Below, one piece after another: positions 27,317 to 38,379 of a stretch of 64,000 bases of DNA; the first letter of the stretch is position 1, and every line of letters begins with the position of its first letter. A model generated the notes under the pieces. It searched no databases and was not told the DNA's origin. It saw only the letters and a list, made by a program, of their open reading frames with translations. Source of the DNA: Marsupella aquatica. Its lineage: Eukaryota; Marchantiophyta. Location: positions 20,212,001 to 20,276,000 of the forward strand of contig OZ316897.1 in assembly GCA_973895155.1 (NCBI GenBank), written 5' to 3'. Made by a program: the position numbers and the translations under genes.

Positions 27317-29240
27317 ATACGATGTGTTTGAAATTGAGAAAATCCATGCTAAAGGTTGTATGGTGCTGCTCCTTGAGGAAAGTACGTTGGGATTGCTTGC
27401 TTTCACGATTGAATTGTAAGCCAGGGACAGTTTTGACGAAAAGATCGAAGTGTTTTTAACACGAGTAAAATATCTTCTCTAGTTCGAAATTGTAGCCTTC
27501 AGGAGCTTGAGTGATTCTAGACCATCAGGAGTTTCGGGACCACAAGATGTCAGAACATTTTGCCCATTAGGGGAAAAATTCCAGCCAACTGTATTCATAT
27601 GCCACAGGTAGATTCGCCATCAATTCAGCTGCTTGTAGATGTTGATGCTTAAAAATAATAGAGCTCACAGCTGCTTGACATTTTGTGATAACCATTTGCC
27701 AGAGGCTCCATTCGATAGGATGGTCCTGCCTCCATTAAAGAAGCAGGCTGTTGGGGGACCGATCTTGTGTACCGTGTTGGCCCATGTTTTGCGAAGTAAA
27801 TAGATCTGACGTTGGTTGTCAGGTCTGTTTGGTCCTACCACATACACTCATTGCGTAAGATCAGAACTTAAGTGTTAAGAGCTATCAAATGTTGACAAAT
27901 GGTTTGGTATATTCTCGAACCAATGCAAGTAGTAAGTACAGGCAATCGTAAATTCTCCAGAGGTCAATGCCAGCGTGTTCAGCACCTTCGTTGTGCATTA
28001 AAATTATTCAACGGAAGTGATGGCCCAATTTGCAGCTAGGTCCTTCTGCTAGAAGCCGGTGTAAGGTTACTTTATGGTCAATCGTTGAAGGTGTTGTAAG
28101 TATGATTCTAGGAACAGTTTCTGGTTTTCTTCCTTGCCTTGTATTCCAGGTTCTGCAAATTTCACCTACATGTCTACTGGTCTGAAGAAGCAACTGGAAC
28201 TTAGGCTGATTGCACCATTGACACATATGGTTCTGAAGATGTTGGGTTCGCAGCAGGTGGCTCTTGCTCAACAAAGGGACCACGGATTTGACACGTGGAC
28301 AAGATGATGGCATTGACGTCGTCTATTGGTAGACGTTGATGTCTTCCAGTATTATGTATGGTGGTCCGTCAGCCGGACTCCCTAGTCTCACGTTATGGTC
28401 AACGTGTGGACTGTTCACCAGAGAATGAGTCTTAAATCAACAAAAGATTGCGAGTCTGTACAAGATGCCATTTTGCTTATGTAAACAATCCCTACCTGAT
28501 GAGTAACTCGAATAAAAACTTGCGCAAGCGTTGGACAGTTCTTATAACATTCATGTGCAACAATGGCTGGTAATTTTATCCGTTATGTTACGTGTAGTGC
28601 TTTCTTAAGTTACACTTCCCAAAGAGAATCTGGTACTCCGGTACGTTCTCAGAAGAGAGCTTAATCCATTAAGCAGACACCAATTATCTCTCTAAAAATC
28701 ACTGTTGTACTTTTGATGGGATACTCGAGCTTTGATGCATGGGAAGCGTGTGACTTCGTGTTCCATTAGCTCACCTTCTTCCGCTACAGACTGGAAACGG
28801 AACGGCACTTCATTTAAGAATTTCTGTTGCAGAAAATGTTTCAATTCCTGTCCATCCTAGAGCAATGTTGGTGTACTGAATTGAGGAGGCAGTGTCGCCA
28901 CCCTCGTTCTACATCCTGGGGAGACCTTTTCTCCCATCCGCATCACTATTTCTCATCGACATGATCTGACTACGCCGAGTTCCTTGACGAAATCAATCCG
29001 ACCGCAAAAGGAATCGCTCAAAAGGCCGCAACTCAGGAGTCATTTCGGGTGCCTGTCCAGTTACATTCATCATCTACTGTAACTGTTTTCCATGTACGTG
29101 CACAAAGTGAGGGGATGGTGGGCACTGGGGAGAAACCGAGGTTTGCTTAGTGAGACTAGGGAGAAGCCGAGGTTTGCGTAGTGCAGTTTATAGTTTATGA
29201 CAAGAGAAATGGTGAACAGACCACTTTTGGAGAGTGTTTT
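27317..29240. other. Intergenic region; weak WD40-like traces on the minus strand
   Basis: Short minus-strand frames (about 27480-27850) contain word patterns reminiscent of WD40 blades, for example LWHMNTVGWNFSPNGQNVL and TACFFNGGRTILSNGASGKW, but stops separate them and no complete repeat was read. Either a very decayed WD40 gene or chance. Nothing else recognised. Confidence 0.2.
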
Positions 29241-30120
29241 CTACTTTTGATGTTTGATTAAAGAGGTCATCCTGTGCTTCAAGCTGGTTACAGCACTCTC
29301 TTGCTTTCTCAGGAGAGAAACATGCTCTCCTCTGGAAGGCCTCGGGTGTATACATCCCGGAAAGCACTCTCGGCAGTGCTTACTCCACAGTTCATAGGTT
29401 TTACATCCATTCATCCACTTCCCAAAACAGAAATCAAGTGTGATGCAAAACGAGGGGAAGGGAGAGTTTCTGATTTCGAGAGACGAGAGGTAACCAAGTT
29501 CGTCCGGTAACCTCCTCAGCATTTTCGCCCGAACAGTTAGTTTCCTCAGAGCTGTCCTATACTCACAGGGACCCTCTGCAACATGTGCGCTTCTATAAAC
29601 CAATCTTCCAGTGAAGAGAGGTTTCCAAATTGTCCGGTAGCTCCTCAAGGTGGTCGGGTACTTCTATGGTTACCCTCTTCAGAACCTAGAGCAGACAAAC
29701 ATTATCTAGTAATCTTTGTAAGTGTCTGCAGACAGGTTTTAGCCTCAGAAGGTTCAAATAATTCGATGGTCTGAATGAACCTCAAATCCAACGCCACTGT
29801 GATGGCGTCGCTGGATTTCAGGAATGTCGAGCCCGGCATCATTTGACAGTCCATGGCTAAAGTGAAACAACTCAGGTCGGAGACCTGGAATCAGAATCTC
29901 ATGATTCCAACTCCACATGTTACAAACTGATGATTGTAGGTTCTTCGGTTCGGTCACGTTACAAACTGATGATTGTAGGTTCTTCGGTTCAGTCAACCGG
30001 GGGCGCTCTCCTCAGTGGACATTTCCTTCAAGAAGACCTTTGCCAGACCGCATTGGACATAGACATCCAGCCCAAACTTTTCAGCACTAGGTGAGCGAAT
30101 AGGGGACACCGAACAACGAT
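29241..30120 (-). pseudogene. Truncated NLR fragment (LRR plus 3' end)
   Basis: The minus-strand frame 29648-29241 contains LRKLTVRAKMLRRLPDELG, matching the last LRRs of HNL2 ([19 protein letters not shown]). The adjoining 29760-30120 is similar at nucleotide level to the 3' end of HNL1 (30690-31010), sharing the tgaacctcaaatcc block and the agcc(c/t)aaact end. A 39-bp direct duplication (gttacaaactgatgattgta at 29919 and 29958) lies inside. No NB-ARC or hydrolase part is present and the frame is broken. 30121-30892 holds 3'-flank DNA of HNL1. Confidence 0.65.
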
Positions 30121-30892
30121 AACTCGCATTGCCTCCTACTTTCTTTCAAGGTAGGTTCAGAAAGTGGCGACGGGTGATGTCCCCCTCTATTCCATAGGTT
30201 TGCAAAGACCATCGATTTGGAGCCCCTTAAGCATCATGTGTTCCTGAAGTAAACTAAATACTCATCCTGAAACTTGACCATCCCGTCGGGAGTAAGTAAA
30301 GCTGAACTTCAGGACCGGAAAGACGAACCACGACATCGAGGAGAGAAATTGATACAAAGCAAAAACATGTGACCATGCTGACGTGTAATTATAGTCCATG
30401 CCTGGGTTAGAACTCTCGTTGCCCAGAGCTCATCGTCGTCGCCTGAAAAATGCTGTCGATGCTCAAAATCAATCGTTGTACTAACACGAATAGTAACCTG
30501 AAAGTGGATGATCTATCTCAAATACAACGATCAATGCAGCAGGAGAGTGCAGAAAGTACTAAAAAAAACCGAAGGTCGTTGGAATCAACTGCCTGACCGG
30601 AGCACTACAAACGGTGGACAATTCAGTACTACGACAACATCAATACCAAAGCCCAAAATTTAGAGTCGGGAACTCTATTGACAGGTTGTTGAGAGGATGA
30701 TGGTCCTGAACGAACCTCAAATCCCGAGAGACTGAGGTTTCACTAGATTTTAGGAATGTGCACTTCAGCATCGTGGGACATTCTTCCAACTGCGTATCAA
30801 CTTCTTCGATACAATCAATAGAAAATCTCGCACAAGTAATGGAATTGCGACGACTGAGTGAACAAATGACGATTGCATCGTCTTCGCTTGAG

Positions 30893-33800
30893 TCAGCCGG
30901 GGCCCCTGTCCTCACTGACTGGTTTCTTTTGATAATACCTTTCATGCCATTCAGAAGCGATCAACGTCCAGCCTAAACTATCCAGAACGGAGTCATCAAG
31001 TAAGGGACAATCCTCAACGATTAGTTGCATAGCCTGCGTTTTCCGGGAGGGCTCCCCTGCCTGGAACCTGGGCGTGTCAATGTGGTCACCTTGTGCCAAT
31101 GCCTGTTGAGTCGAGGAGGACTGTCCCAAGCTTTCTGGCAGAGTCTTGAGTCTCACACAAAAAAAGAGTCCGACTTCTTTCAGGCAAGAGACTTGCCCCA
31201 AACTGTCCGGAAGGCTCTCCAACGCTTCACAATTTGAAATGTTGAGCCTTTGTAGAGAAGAGAGCGCTCCAAGTTCATCCGGTAAGGACTTCAAAAGCGG
31301 TAACCATTCCAGAGTCAGGGCCCTCAATGATGAAAGTCTACCCAAACCTGTTGGGAGTATCAGAGTATTGGACCCCTCGAGACTGAGCTCATGCTGAAAA
31401 CAAGAAATGGATGAAAAGAGGTTGGACGTCTCCTCGTGACCATCGCAATCAAATTTCAACTGCCGCATTGATGGAATTTGTCCAATGCCGTCTAATAGGC
31501 TCCTTGAGTTGTGTCCCGCCGCAAGAGTCACTTTCTTTAGAGAACGAAGCTGCCCTACGGTCTCCGGCAGGCTCTCCAAGCTTCTTGATTGGATTGATAA
31601 TTCTTCTAGGGAAGAGAGGTTCCCCAAATCGTCGGGCAGCATCTCCAATTTAGAGCAATGTACTGTTAACCGTTGCAGAGACTTGAGAAGGCAGATACTG
31701 GCGGGAAATATCTCAAGCTCGCCTGCGACAATGGTAAACTCCTCGAGAGTCGTGAGCTCGCCAAAATTGTCAGGCAAGCTCTTGAATTTTGCACCTCCAT
31801 GCAGTTGTAACCTCCTCAGCGAATGGAGCCACACTATGCTTTGTGGCAGGCTCACCAAGCTGTTGCTCCCAATTGACAGTGCTACTAGTGCAGAGAGGGT
31901 GCCCCAATTGTCAGGCAACCTCTCCAATTTAGAGCACTGTAATGACAATTTTTGAAGAGACTTGAGCAGGGGAAAACTGTCGGGTAGTGTCTGTAGGTCA
32001 GGGGCATAGATTGTCAACTCTTGCAGAGCGACGAGCTGGCCGAAACCTTCTGGCAAGCTCTTCAATTTGTAGCCCATCGACAGATTCAATTTCCTCAATT
32101 TATGGAGATGCCCTATGCTCTCTGGGAGGCTCTCCAAGCCTCTTGCCTGGATTGAAAGCTCTTCCAGTGAAGAGATGTTTCCTATGTTGTCGGGCAGCCT
32201 CTTCAATTTATAGCACCTCAATGTCAGCTTCTCAAGAGCCTTGAGAAGGGAAAAACTGTCGGGTAGAACCTGCAGCTCATAAGCACCAATATTTAAGTCC
32301 TGCAGCGCGATTAGCTCGCCGAAATCTTCTGGCAGGCTCTTCACTTTCGGAGCCCATTTCAGACTCAATTTCCTCAGATTATGGAGCCCGTTGATGCTCT
32401 CCGGAAGGCTCACCAAGATTGGTAAAGACAATGACAATTCTTCCACCGAGGAGATCTTCATTAAAACGTCGGGAAGCTTGTCCATATGCGTGCTTGATAG
32501 GCTTAATCTTTTGACGGAAGACAGCTGCACCAAACTCTCTGGCAGCCGTTCCAAGCTTGACGACGAAATTGACAATTCTTCGAGTGTGGAGAGCCTCCCT
32601 AAAGTGTCCGGCAATTTCTCCAACTGGTCGCATTTTATCTTTAAAACTTTCAACGAAGAAAGCTGCCCAAGACTTCCAGGGAGCAGCTTAGCAACCGAAG
32701 AATTGAACTCCAAATGACGCAGGGAAATAAGCTTACCCACACTGAAAGGGAGAGTCTCCACGATCTTGACATCAAGACCCAATTTCTCCACTATTTCAAG
32801 CTCCCAAAGACTTTCGGGCAACCTCTTCAATTTTGGGCACGTTATTATGAGTGACTTAAAAAACTTCAGCAATCTGAAACTTTCAGGTAAAGTCTCTAGT
32901 TCCGCATCTCCAATGTCCAATTGCTTCAGTGCCGTCAATTGGCCGAAATCTTCCGGCAAGCTCCTTAATGGAGCATTGATCGTCAATATTTCCAGCGCAG
33001 AGAGATGGCTGAAACTCGCAGGGAGCCTTTCAAGAGCCACACCAATCAGAGTTAATTGTCGTAGACAGGGTAGGTTGCCAAAAGCCTCCCCCAACTCTTC
33101 GAAGCGAGGGCAAAGATTTATGTCTAATTGCTTGAGTCCCGACAGCTGAGAGAAACTATGTGGCAGGCTCTTGATCAATGGGCACGACGTGATGTCCAAT
33201 TCTTCCAGTGACGTGAGAGAACAGCCAAAGGAGTGAGGGAGACCTGAAAGCTTTTTACAACCGAAGATTGTTAATTTCACGAGGGAGGACACATCCCCTA
33301 AAGATTCCGGTAGAAACTTGATCAACGGGCAATTGCTGATGCACAACTCTACCAGCGATGGCAGACAACGGCCAAAGGAGTTGGGGAGACCTGCCAGATT
33401 TTCACAATCTTCGATTCTTAACTTTACCAAGGAGGACACAGCCCCTAAAGAATCTGGTAATCGCAAAGATTTTATGCGGTGGAAGGTGAGATCTTCGAGT
33501 GCCAGGAGGTTGCCAAACGATTCAGGCAATACCAACGAACGAAGATCTCTTAGCTCCAGGCGTCTCAATCGACGAAGACTGCCAAAATTGTCAGGCAGAC
33601 GGTCCAATCCTTCTAGATGAGAAAGACACAGAATGCGGAGGTTGCTCAAGTTCCCCAATGCTTCGGGAAATTCCTCTGGGATCAGAAAATTTGATAGTTC
33701 CAGGACAGCCAAGTTGTCCATGTTGTTGAGGTTGATCTCGAACACTGACGGGTGACATCTCTGCGCTCCCTCAAATTTTATGAAAGATATCTTTCGGGTG

Positions 33801-36800
33801 AGGCCCTGTCCCCAACCTCGAGAAGAAACACCGACTATATCTATGTACTTCAATTTCTTAAGCTTGGCTAGTGAATCCAACTGAAGGGTCATTCGCTTCT
33901 GCTGGAAACTTTCAGAATACAAGAGTCTCAAACATTTGGTCCGTGCTTTCACCTGCACAATCACCCATAAATCTCAACTAAGAATCTCTTCTCATATGTA
34001 ATAAAAGTGTACAACGAATCAAAAAAGGGAATTGGAGGAGAGTCTACTGTCTGGATGAACTTGCATGATCTTACGAGCATCAGTTGACTCTACTTGGAAG
34101 AACAATTACCTTTCTGTCATTCAACAGATGCACTATTGAGTTCGAGTTCATCACACCCAACAACCATGATGCCTTTGGAAACATTATGAGCCAAGTCTCG
34201 AAGGTGCTCATGCACCCACACTACATTGTTGAGTTCCTTCACCAATGACCTGCTCACCAAGTTTCCCCAGGTTGTCTGCATATTTTGACTTAGACTGCTC
34301 CATGCCGCAAGGGCATGGTCTAATGGTTGTTGAAAGAAAAACGATGCAGTCTCTGTGAACATATCCTGTTCCTCTTTTAACAGGGCATCATAGCTTATCC
34401 TCAAGGAAGCCCATACTCTGTCCTTTTTGCCCCCGTTTATGGCTCTCGCTTCCTTCAGCCGATCTATAGTCTCCATCCAAACTTCAATATTTGCTCCATG
34501 GTCTCGGAGGTATGTGCCTATCACTTCTAACGTCAACGGCAACCCAGCACATTTCTTAACCACGGCATTGACGCTGTCAATCAAAAAGGCTGGAATATCC
34601 TTCAAACCAAATGCATGTCGGCAGAACAGCTGTTTTGCATCACCATGTTCCAAAAACTCAGCTTCATAGGGGATGTACTCTTCAAAATACTTGAAAACTT
34701 TTTTGTCGCGACTTGTCATGATAACACAACTCCCGGTCCCAAAAGACTGTAAAGTTGGGAGAGCTTTCAACTGATCCTCTGAATCTATGTCATCCACGAC
34801 GATTAAGATTTTCTCGTCTTTCAAATGACACCATTGGATTGAAGCCCCATCCAATTTTTTCCCATTTCGATGAAAATGACAGAGAAGCCAATCCTCCAAT
34901 CCGTGCAATTGGATGCCTTTGACATTTTCGACAAAGCAAGTGTACTCGAAGTCTTTGGAAACCATGTTAAAGACTTGCTTTGCAAGAGTGGTCGTGCCAA
35001 TCCCACCCATGCCAAAAATTCCAAGAATAGCTCCACCAACCAGCTTTTCCCTCATATCCAAGGCACGTCGCTCCAAATCAATAGGATACTTTGGAAGCCC
35101 ATTACATTCATGAACAGGCACCTCCACCTGAAGCGATCAGATAATTCTAATCAATGGTTTGCAATTACCATAGAGAGCCACTAGACTATAACAACTAATA
35201 TCACAGGTCATCAACTCGTTTCACTTGACAATCAATGCCACTAATTGGCTTGGAAAGACCGTGAAAATTTTAAGTGCTGGCCTCATCCTCAATTCCCAAT
35301 ACCCTATATATTACGAAGACATGCAAGGCCCAACAGAGGTCTTGAACTTAAAATGCAGTCTTGAGGACTAACGTCTGGATCATCTTACTTTCATTCCGTC
35401 GAGAATGTGGGTTAGGAAGTCCTTCAATTTGTAGAAGCTCCTTGAGGTTTTGCTCCGTGGTTGACAAATGGAAAAATGGGTTGCTCCCTCCACAACATTA
35501 CAATTGTCCTCCCTCACAGATCCCTCAGGGACCACCATGACTTCCCCATCAAACCAGCCCTGCCCACCAACGGCCAAATATAGCTCTTCGTCAGATCACA
35601 ACTGTCTGCCAATGTACACTTAGGCTCCAAGAACACCACTCTCGACACCTCATAATGCGCAATTCAAACTCACGTACAACAGTGTTTGCAGTCTGTGCAG
35701 ACATCAGATCTTAATACTCTGACCAGATAAATTGATGCTGGAGGAGCCCATCCTGTGTAGAAGGTTGAATGCTCTGATGCAATTTGATTTCTCCATGCAC
35801 AATTCTACAACTTGGTACTCATGCAGAACTGTAGCCAAAGTGGAAGTGAAATTGAATAAAAATATGAGGTAGCAATTGTGTTTGTACCAAACTTGTCGGG
35901 CGGCCTTCTCCAAGTCCAGCAAATTGCCACTTCTCATACACTTTACGGATGGCATCAAAGGTACTATTCAGCCGTTCTGTGTCTGTACTCAGTGCTTTGA
36001 AGTAGTTTAACAAAGCGCTTCCAATTTTATCTGCGAGATAGTCTGCAACAAAGCTTCCGTGATGGGGGGTAGCATAATAAAATACTCCTCTCATGCTCTT
36101 AAGAAACTTATCTAACTTACTCCTCTCAAAATCTCGACTCACTTGGAGTTTACGATGCGCTTGGCAGCATAATTCTTTTATCACCAGACCCCCAATGGAG
36201 TGGCCCACCAATACAACTGGACAGTTTGACACTTGCCCAATGTTTGCCATCAGAAGATCTGAGATCAAATTCTCCCCCAAATTGTACATGTCAATGGTAG
36301 CATTTGAGCTATTTCTGAGAACTCCACTGCAAGACACCGAAAATACATGAGCTTCAGGAATCTCCTCGACCAACCACTTCTGTGGCCATAAGCAGGAGTT
36401 ATCCTCGCATTTCCATGTAGACAAATGTGCATCCATGTAGGGCCCCAATTGGAGGCCATGGAAAAACACGACTTGTATAGTCGGTATGCCTGCTGCTGGT
36501 ACACAGAGTCATTCACCTGAGGAAGCCGACAAAGATATAAGGGAACACGAACGTGAGTAGTCTTGCTCTTCCATGCATTCTCTCCACTAATTGGCTGAAT
36601 TAAAAGCAAGACTTGAAGCAGTCTCACAGACTAGAAAAGTACTCACGATTGCTATGAACGGTTTTAAAGGATAAATAAAGTTTGACTCTGTTAATTCTCT
36701 AGAGCTTTCCAAAAGAACTAAACTACAGAGATAAAATTGAGGCCATCTGGACGGTGATAAATCATGGCACATCTTTATCTTCACTTTTACAAATAACTCA

Positions 36801-37165
36801 ACGAAAGAAACATGATTTGAAAGGCTGACTTTAGGGTATCTGGACTATGTAACAGACTTCAAGAAATCTCACAGACCAGAAAAGTACTCACATCGCGACG
36901 AGAATTTTAAATTGGATTGCAAAAGTATGACTATGCTTATCCTCTAGAGCTTTCCAAATAGAGTCACCTCCAGAGACAAAATCAAAGTCGGTTTAGAATG
37001 TTTTGAGGTTTGGCTGAGGGTTAATCTTGAAGCCGTGATACATTGACTCAGTGAAAGACACAAAATTTCAAAGGCTGGTTTAAGCAGATCGGGAATGTGG
37101 ATTACCTGCAAGATTTGTGAAGACCCATAAGACTCCTGAGATTTGGAAGAGGAGCCACCGAACAT
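30893..37165 (-). CDS. HNL1: alpha/beta-hydrolase-NB-ARC-LRR immune receptor, with an altered P-loop and a probable internal stop
   Basis: Exons on the minus strand: 37165-37106 (MFGGSSSK..., 20 aa), about 36516-35888, 35559-35389, 35127-34117 or slightly shorter, and 33952-30893. Hydrolase part: VFFHGL, the nucleophile elbow LVGHSIGGLVIK and YYATPHHGS, then in exon 3 the probable catalytic histidine in GATHFSICQP; this resembles the SERAC1/DUF676 lipase-like group. NB-ARC: GMGGIGTTTLAK (Walker A lysine replaced by Thr), Walker [19 protein letters not shown], and an MHD-equivalent VHEHLRDLA. The LRR exon encodes about 1019 aa with some 40 repeats. Two problems: exon 2 has no acceptor that joins exon 1 in frame, and TGA at 34117-34119 precedes the only good donor (gtaatt), so the LRR joins in frame only through a weak donor (gttgaa). 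Class known from liverworts as HNL; function in pathogen sensing is by family. Confidence 0.8.
31574..32410 (-). repeat. Three 279-bp (93-aa, four-LRR) super-repeats inside HNL1
   Basis: The protein block from SLPESINGLHNL recurs at exactly 93-residue spacing (32410-32132, 32131-31853, 31852-31574), each holding four LRRs with the signposts KSLPEDFGEL, LPDSFSLLK, RLPDNIGN and SLEELSI. A degenerate fourth start follows (SLPETVGQL), and an older relative lies upstream (RSLPEDFGQL...LPESFRLLK). Confidence 0.9.
36622..37111. repeat. 245-bp tandem duplication in HNL1 intron 1, including the exon 1 donor region
   Basis: Copies begin tctcacagac at 36622 and 36867, share agaaaagtactcac and cctctagagctttccaaa, and end near the first exon's splice donor. 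The duplication may have produced cryptic donor sites (gtgagtact on the minus strand occurs in both copies). Confidence 0.75.
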
Positions 37166-37271
37166 GGTGCTTGGCCAAAGGTCGAATAATTGCGAAGCGT
37201 GTGTGTGTGCGTAGGAATTGAGGGCTTTCCCTTGAGCCGAAGACTCAATTTTGAGCTGCACTCGGATCAGC

Positions 37272-37279
37272 TATAAATA
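37272..37279 (+). promoter_or_regulatory. TATA-box-like element
   Basis: tataaata on the plus strand, about 70 bp upstream of ATG 37340 and about 110 bp from the divergent HNL1 start (37165). Suggests a shared, divergent promoter region. Sequence only. Confidence 0.35.
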
Positions 37280-37339
37280 TCCGTGACAGGTTGGAGGGGA
37301 AAACGATTCAGACGGCGTACTTCAAAGCTACGTCAAAGT

Positions 37340-37480
37340 ATGAACGGAGAACGGACAACTTCAGGGGCCAAGATGAAGGTCTGGAAGTATCTTGGAGTAC
37401 TGTATCTGACGAGCGCCTTGTTTAGTTCTTCTAGCTCGGGTGAAGAAGCGCAACCCTGTGGCAAAGCAAACTCGATCTAA
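37340..37480 (+). CDS. Small ORF with signal-peptide-like segment, function unknown
   Basis: Forty-six codons from ATG 37340. An internal ATG at 37373 starts MKVWKYLGVLYLTSALFSSS, which looks like a secretion signal, followed by SGEEAQPCGKANSI and a stop. It is divergent from HNL1 and has a TATA-like element at a suitable distance. It may be the first exon or the 5' remnant of a longer gene whose downstream parts (37695-38120) are in broken frames. No family recognised; may not be a gene. Confidence 0.25.
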   Translation: MNGERTTSGAKMKVWKYLGVLYLTSALFSSSSSGEEAQPCGKANSI

Positions 37481-38130
37481 GGGGTGTCCCTGGTCCGACG
37501 CTTGGAAATCGATGAGACTATGAAAAGGGATCTGCAGCAAACGAAAACATAAGGCCGCGATCACCGTGTGCACCGCGATCAACAACGAGGCACGGCGAAA
37601 GTTGGCAGACCACTACAGGAGCACTCTTCGCTCATTTCCCAACTGAGAAAAACGATTCCACTCCAATGGGTGGACACTTTGGTGTTCGAACCGATTGACC
37701 TCAAAGGGCTCCCGCTCCACAAGTGGTGGTGCCCTCTGGCGTGATCACAAAGTGGGCCCGACCGCCATCTCTGCCTACAGAACATTAGATCTCTCACACT
37801 CCTCTAATGCGATTGCAATTATGAAGTACATGAACCGTGATTTCGCCTACCCTGCACCATACACTCCCATCACGGTTTCGAAGAACACAATTTACAGCGA
37901 TTTCGTGTGGAGCTACCATCATCTGGAACACCTTTACAATTGCTGGACTGTGCAGCATTCAAATGGTCTGCTCGGCACAGAAGTCTTCAGAAGGAATGTC
38001 GAACCAAGATCTCGATGGTATGAAGAACTTTGTGAAACACTTGATGCTCGTTGAATCTGTTCTGTTTGGAAACCTGGTTTTTGTCAATTTCGAACCAAGT
38101 GTTGATTGTGAAGGGGACGATGGCACTTAT
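37481..38130 (+). other. Coding-like but unrecognised stretch
   Basis: A plus-strand frame 37695-38054 (119 aa, containing NRDFAYPAPYTPITVSKNTI and YHHLEHLYNCW) and an overlapping frame ending GNLVFVNFEPSVDCEGDD have non-random composition. No family recognised. Possibly the decayed body of the gene starting at 37340. Confidence 0.2.
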
Positions 38131-38211
38131 TATAAACTTAACGCCATTAGTGATTTGTTTTTCTTTGTAATTTTTTTGTGTGTTTTATCTAGACAATGTG
38201 CAGTCCAAACT

Positions 38212-38379
38212 TGGATTTCTCCTCTGACTTCCCTTACTAAAAATAATAAAAAGATAAAACGGCTTAGGCCTTGTAAGTGTACTAGCTGATTACCCTGGAT
38301 TTCTCCTCTACCCTTGCTGAAAATAGTAAAACGATAAAACCTCGTAGGCCTTTTAAGTGTACTAGGTGCACCCATTCAG
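38212..38379. repeat. 84-bp diverged direct duplication
   Basis: tggatttctcctct recurs at 38212 and 38296, and each copy ends with gtaggcctt/taggccttgt and taagtgtactag. Non-coding. Confidence 0.7.

Noticed and set aside
30893-33964. Plus-strand ORFs of 70-156 aa opposite the HNL1 LRR exon
   Set aside because: They are antisense shadows of the leucine-rich repeat codons; composition (Ser/Leu/Gly-rich) follows from the LRR sequence.
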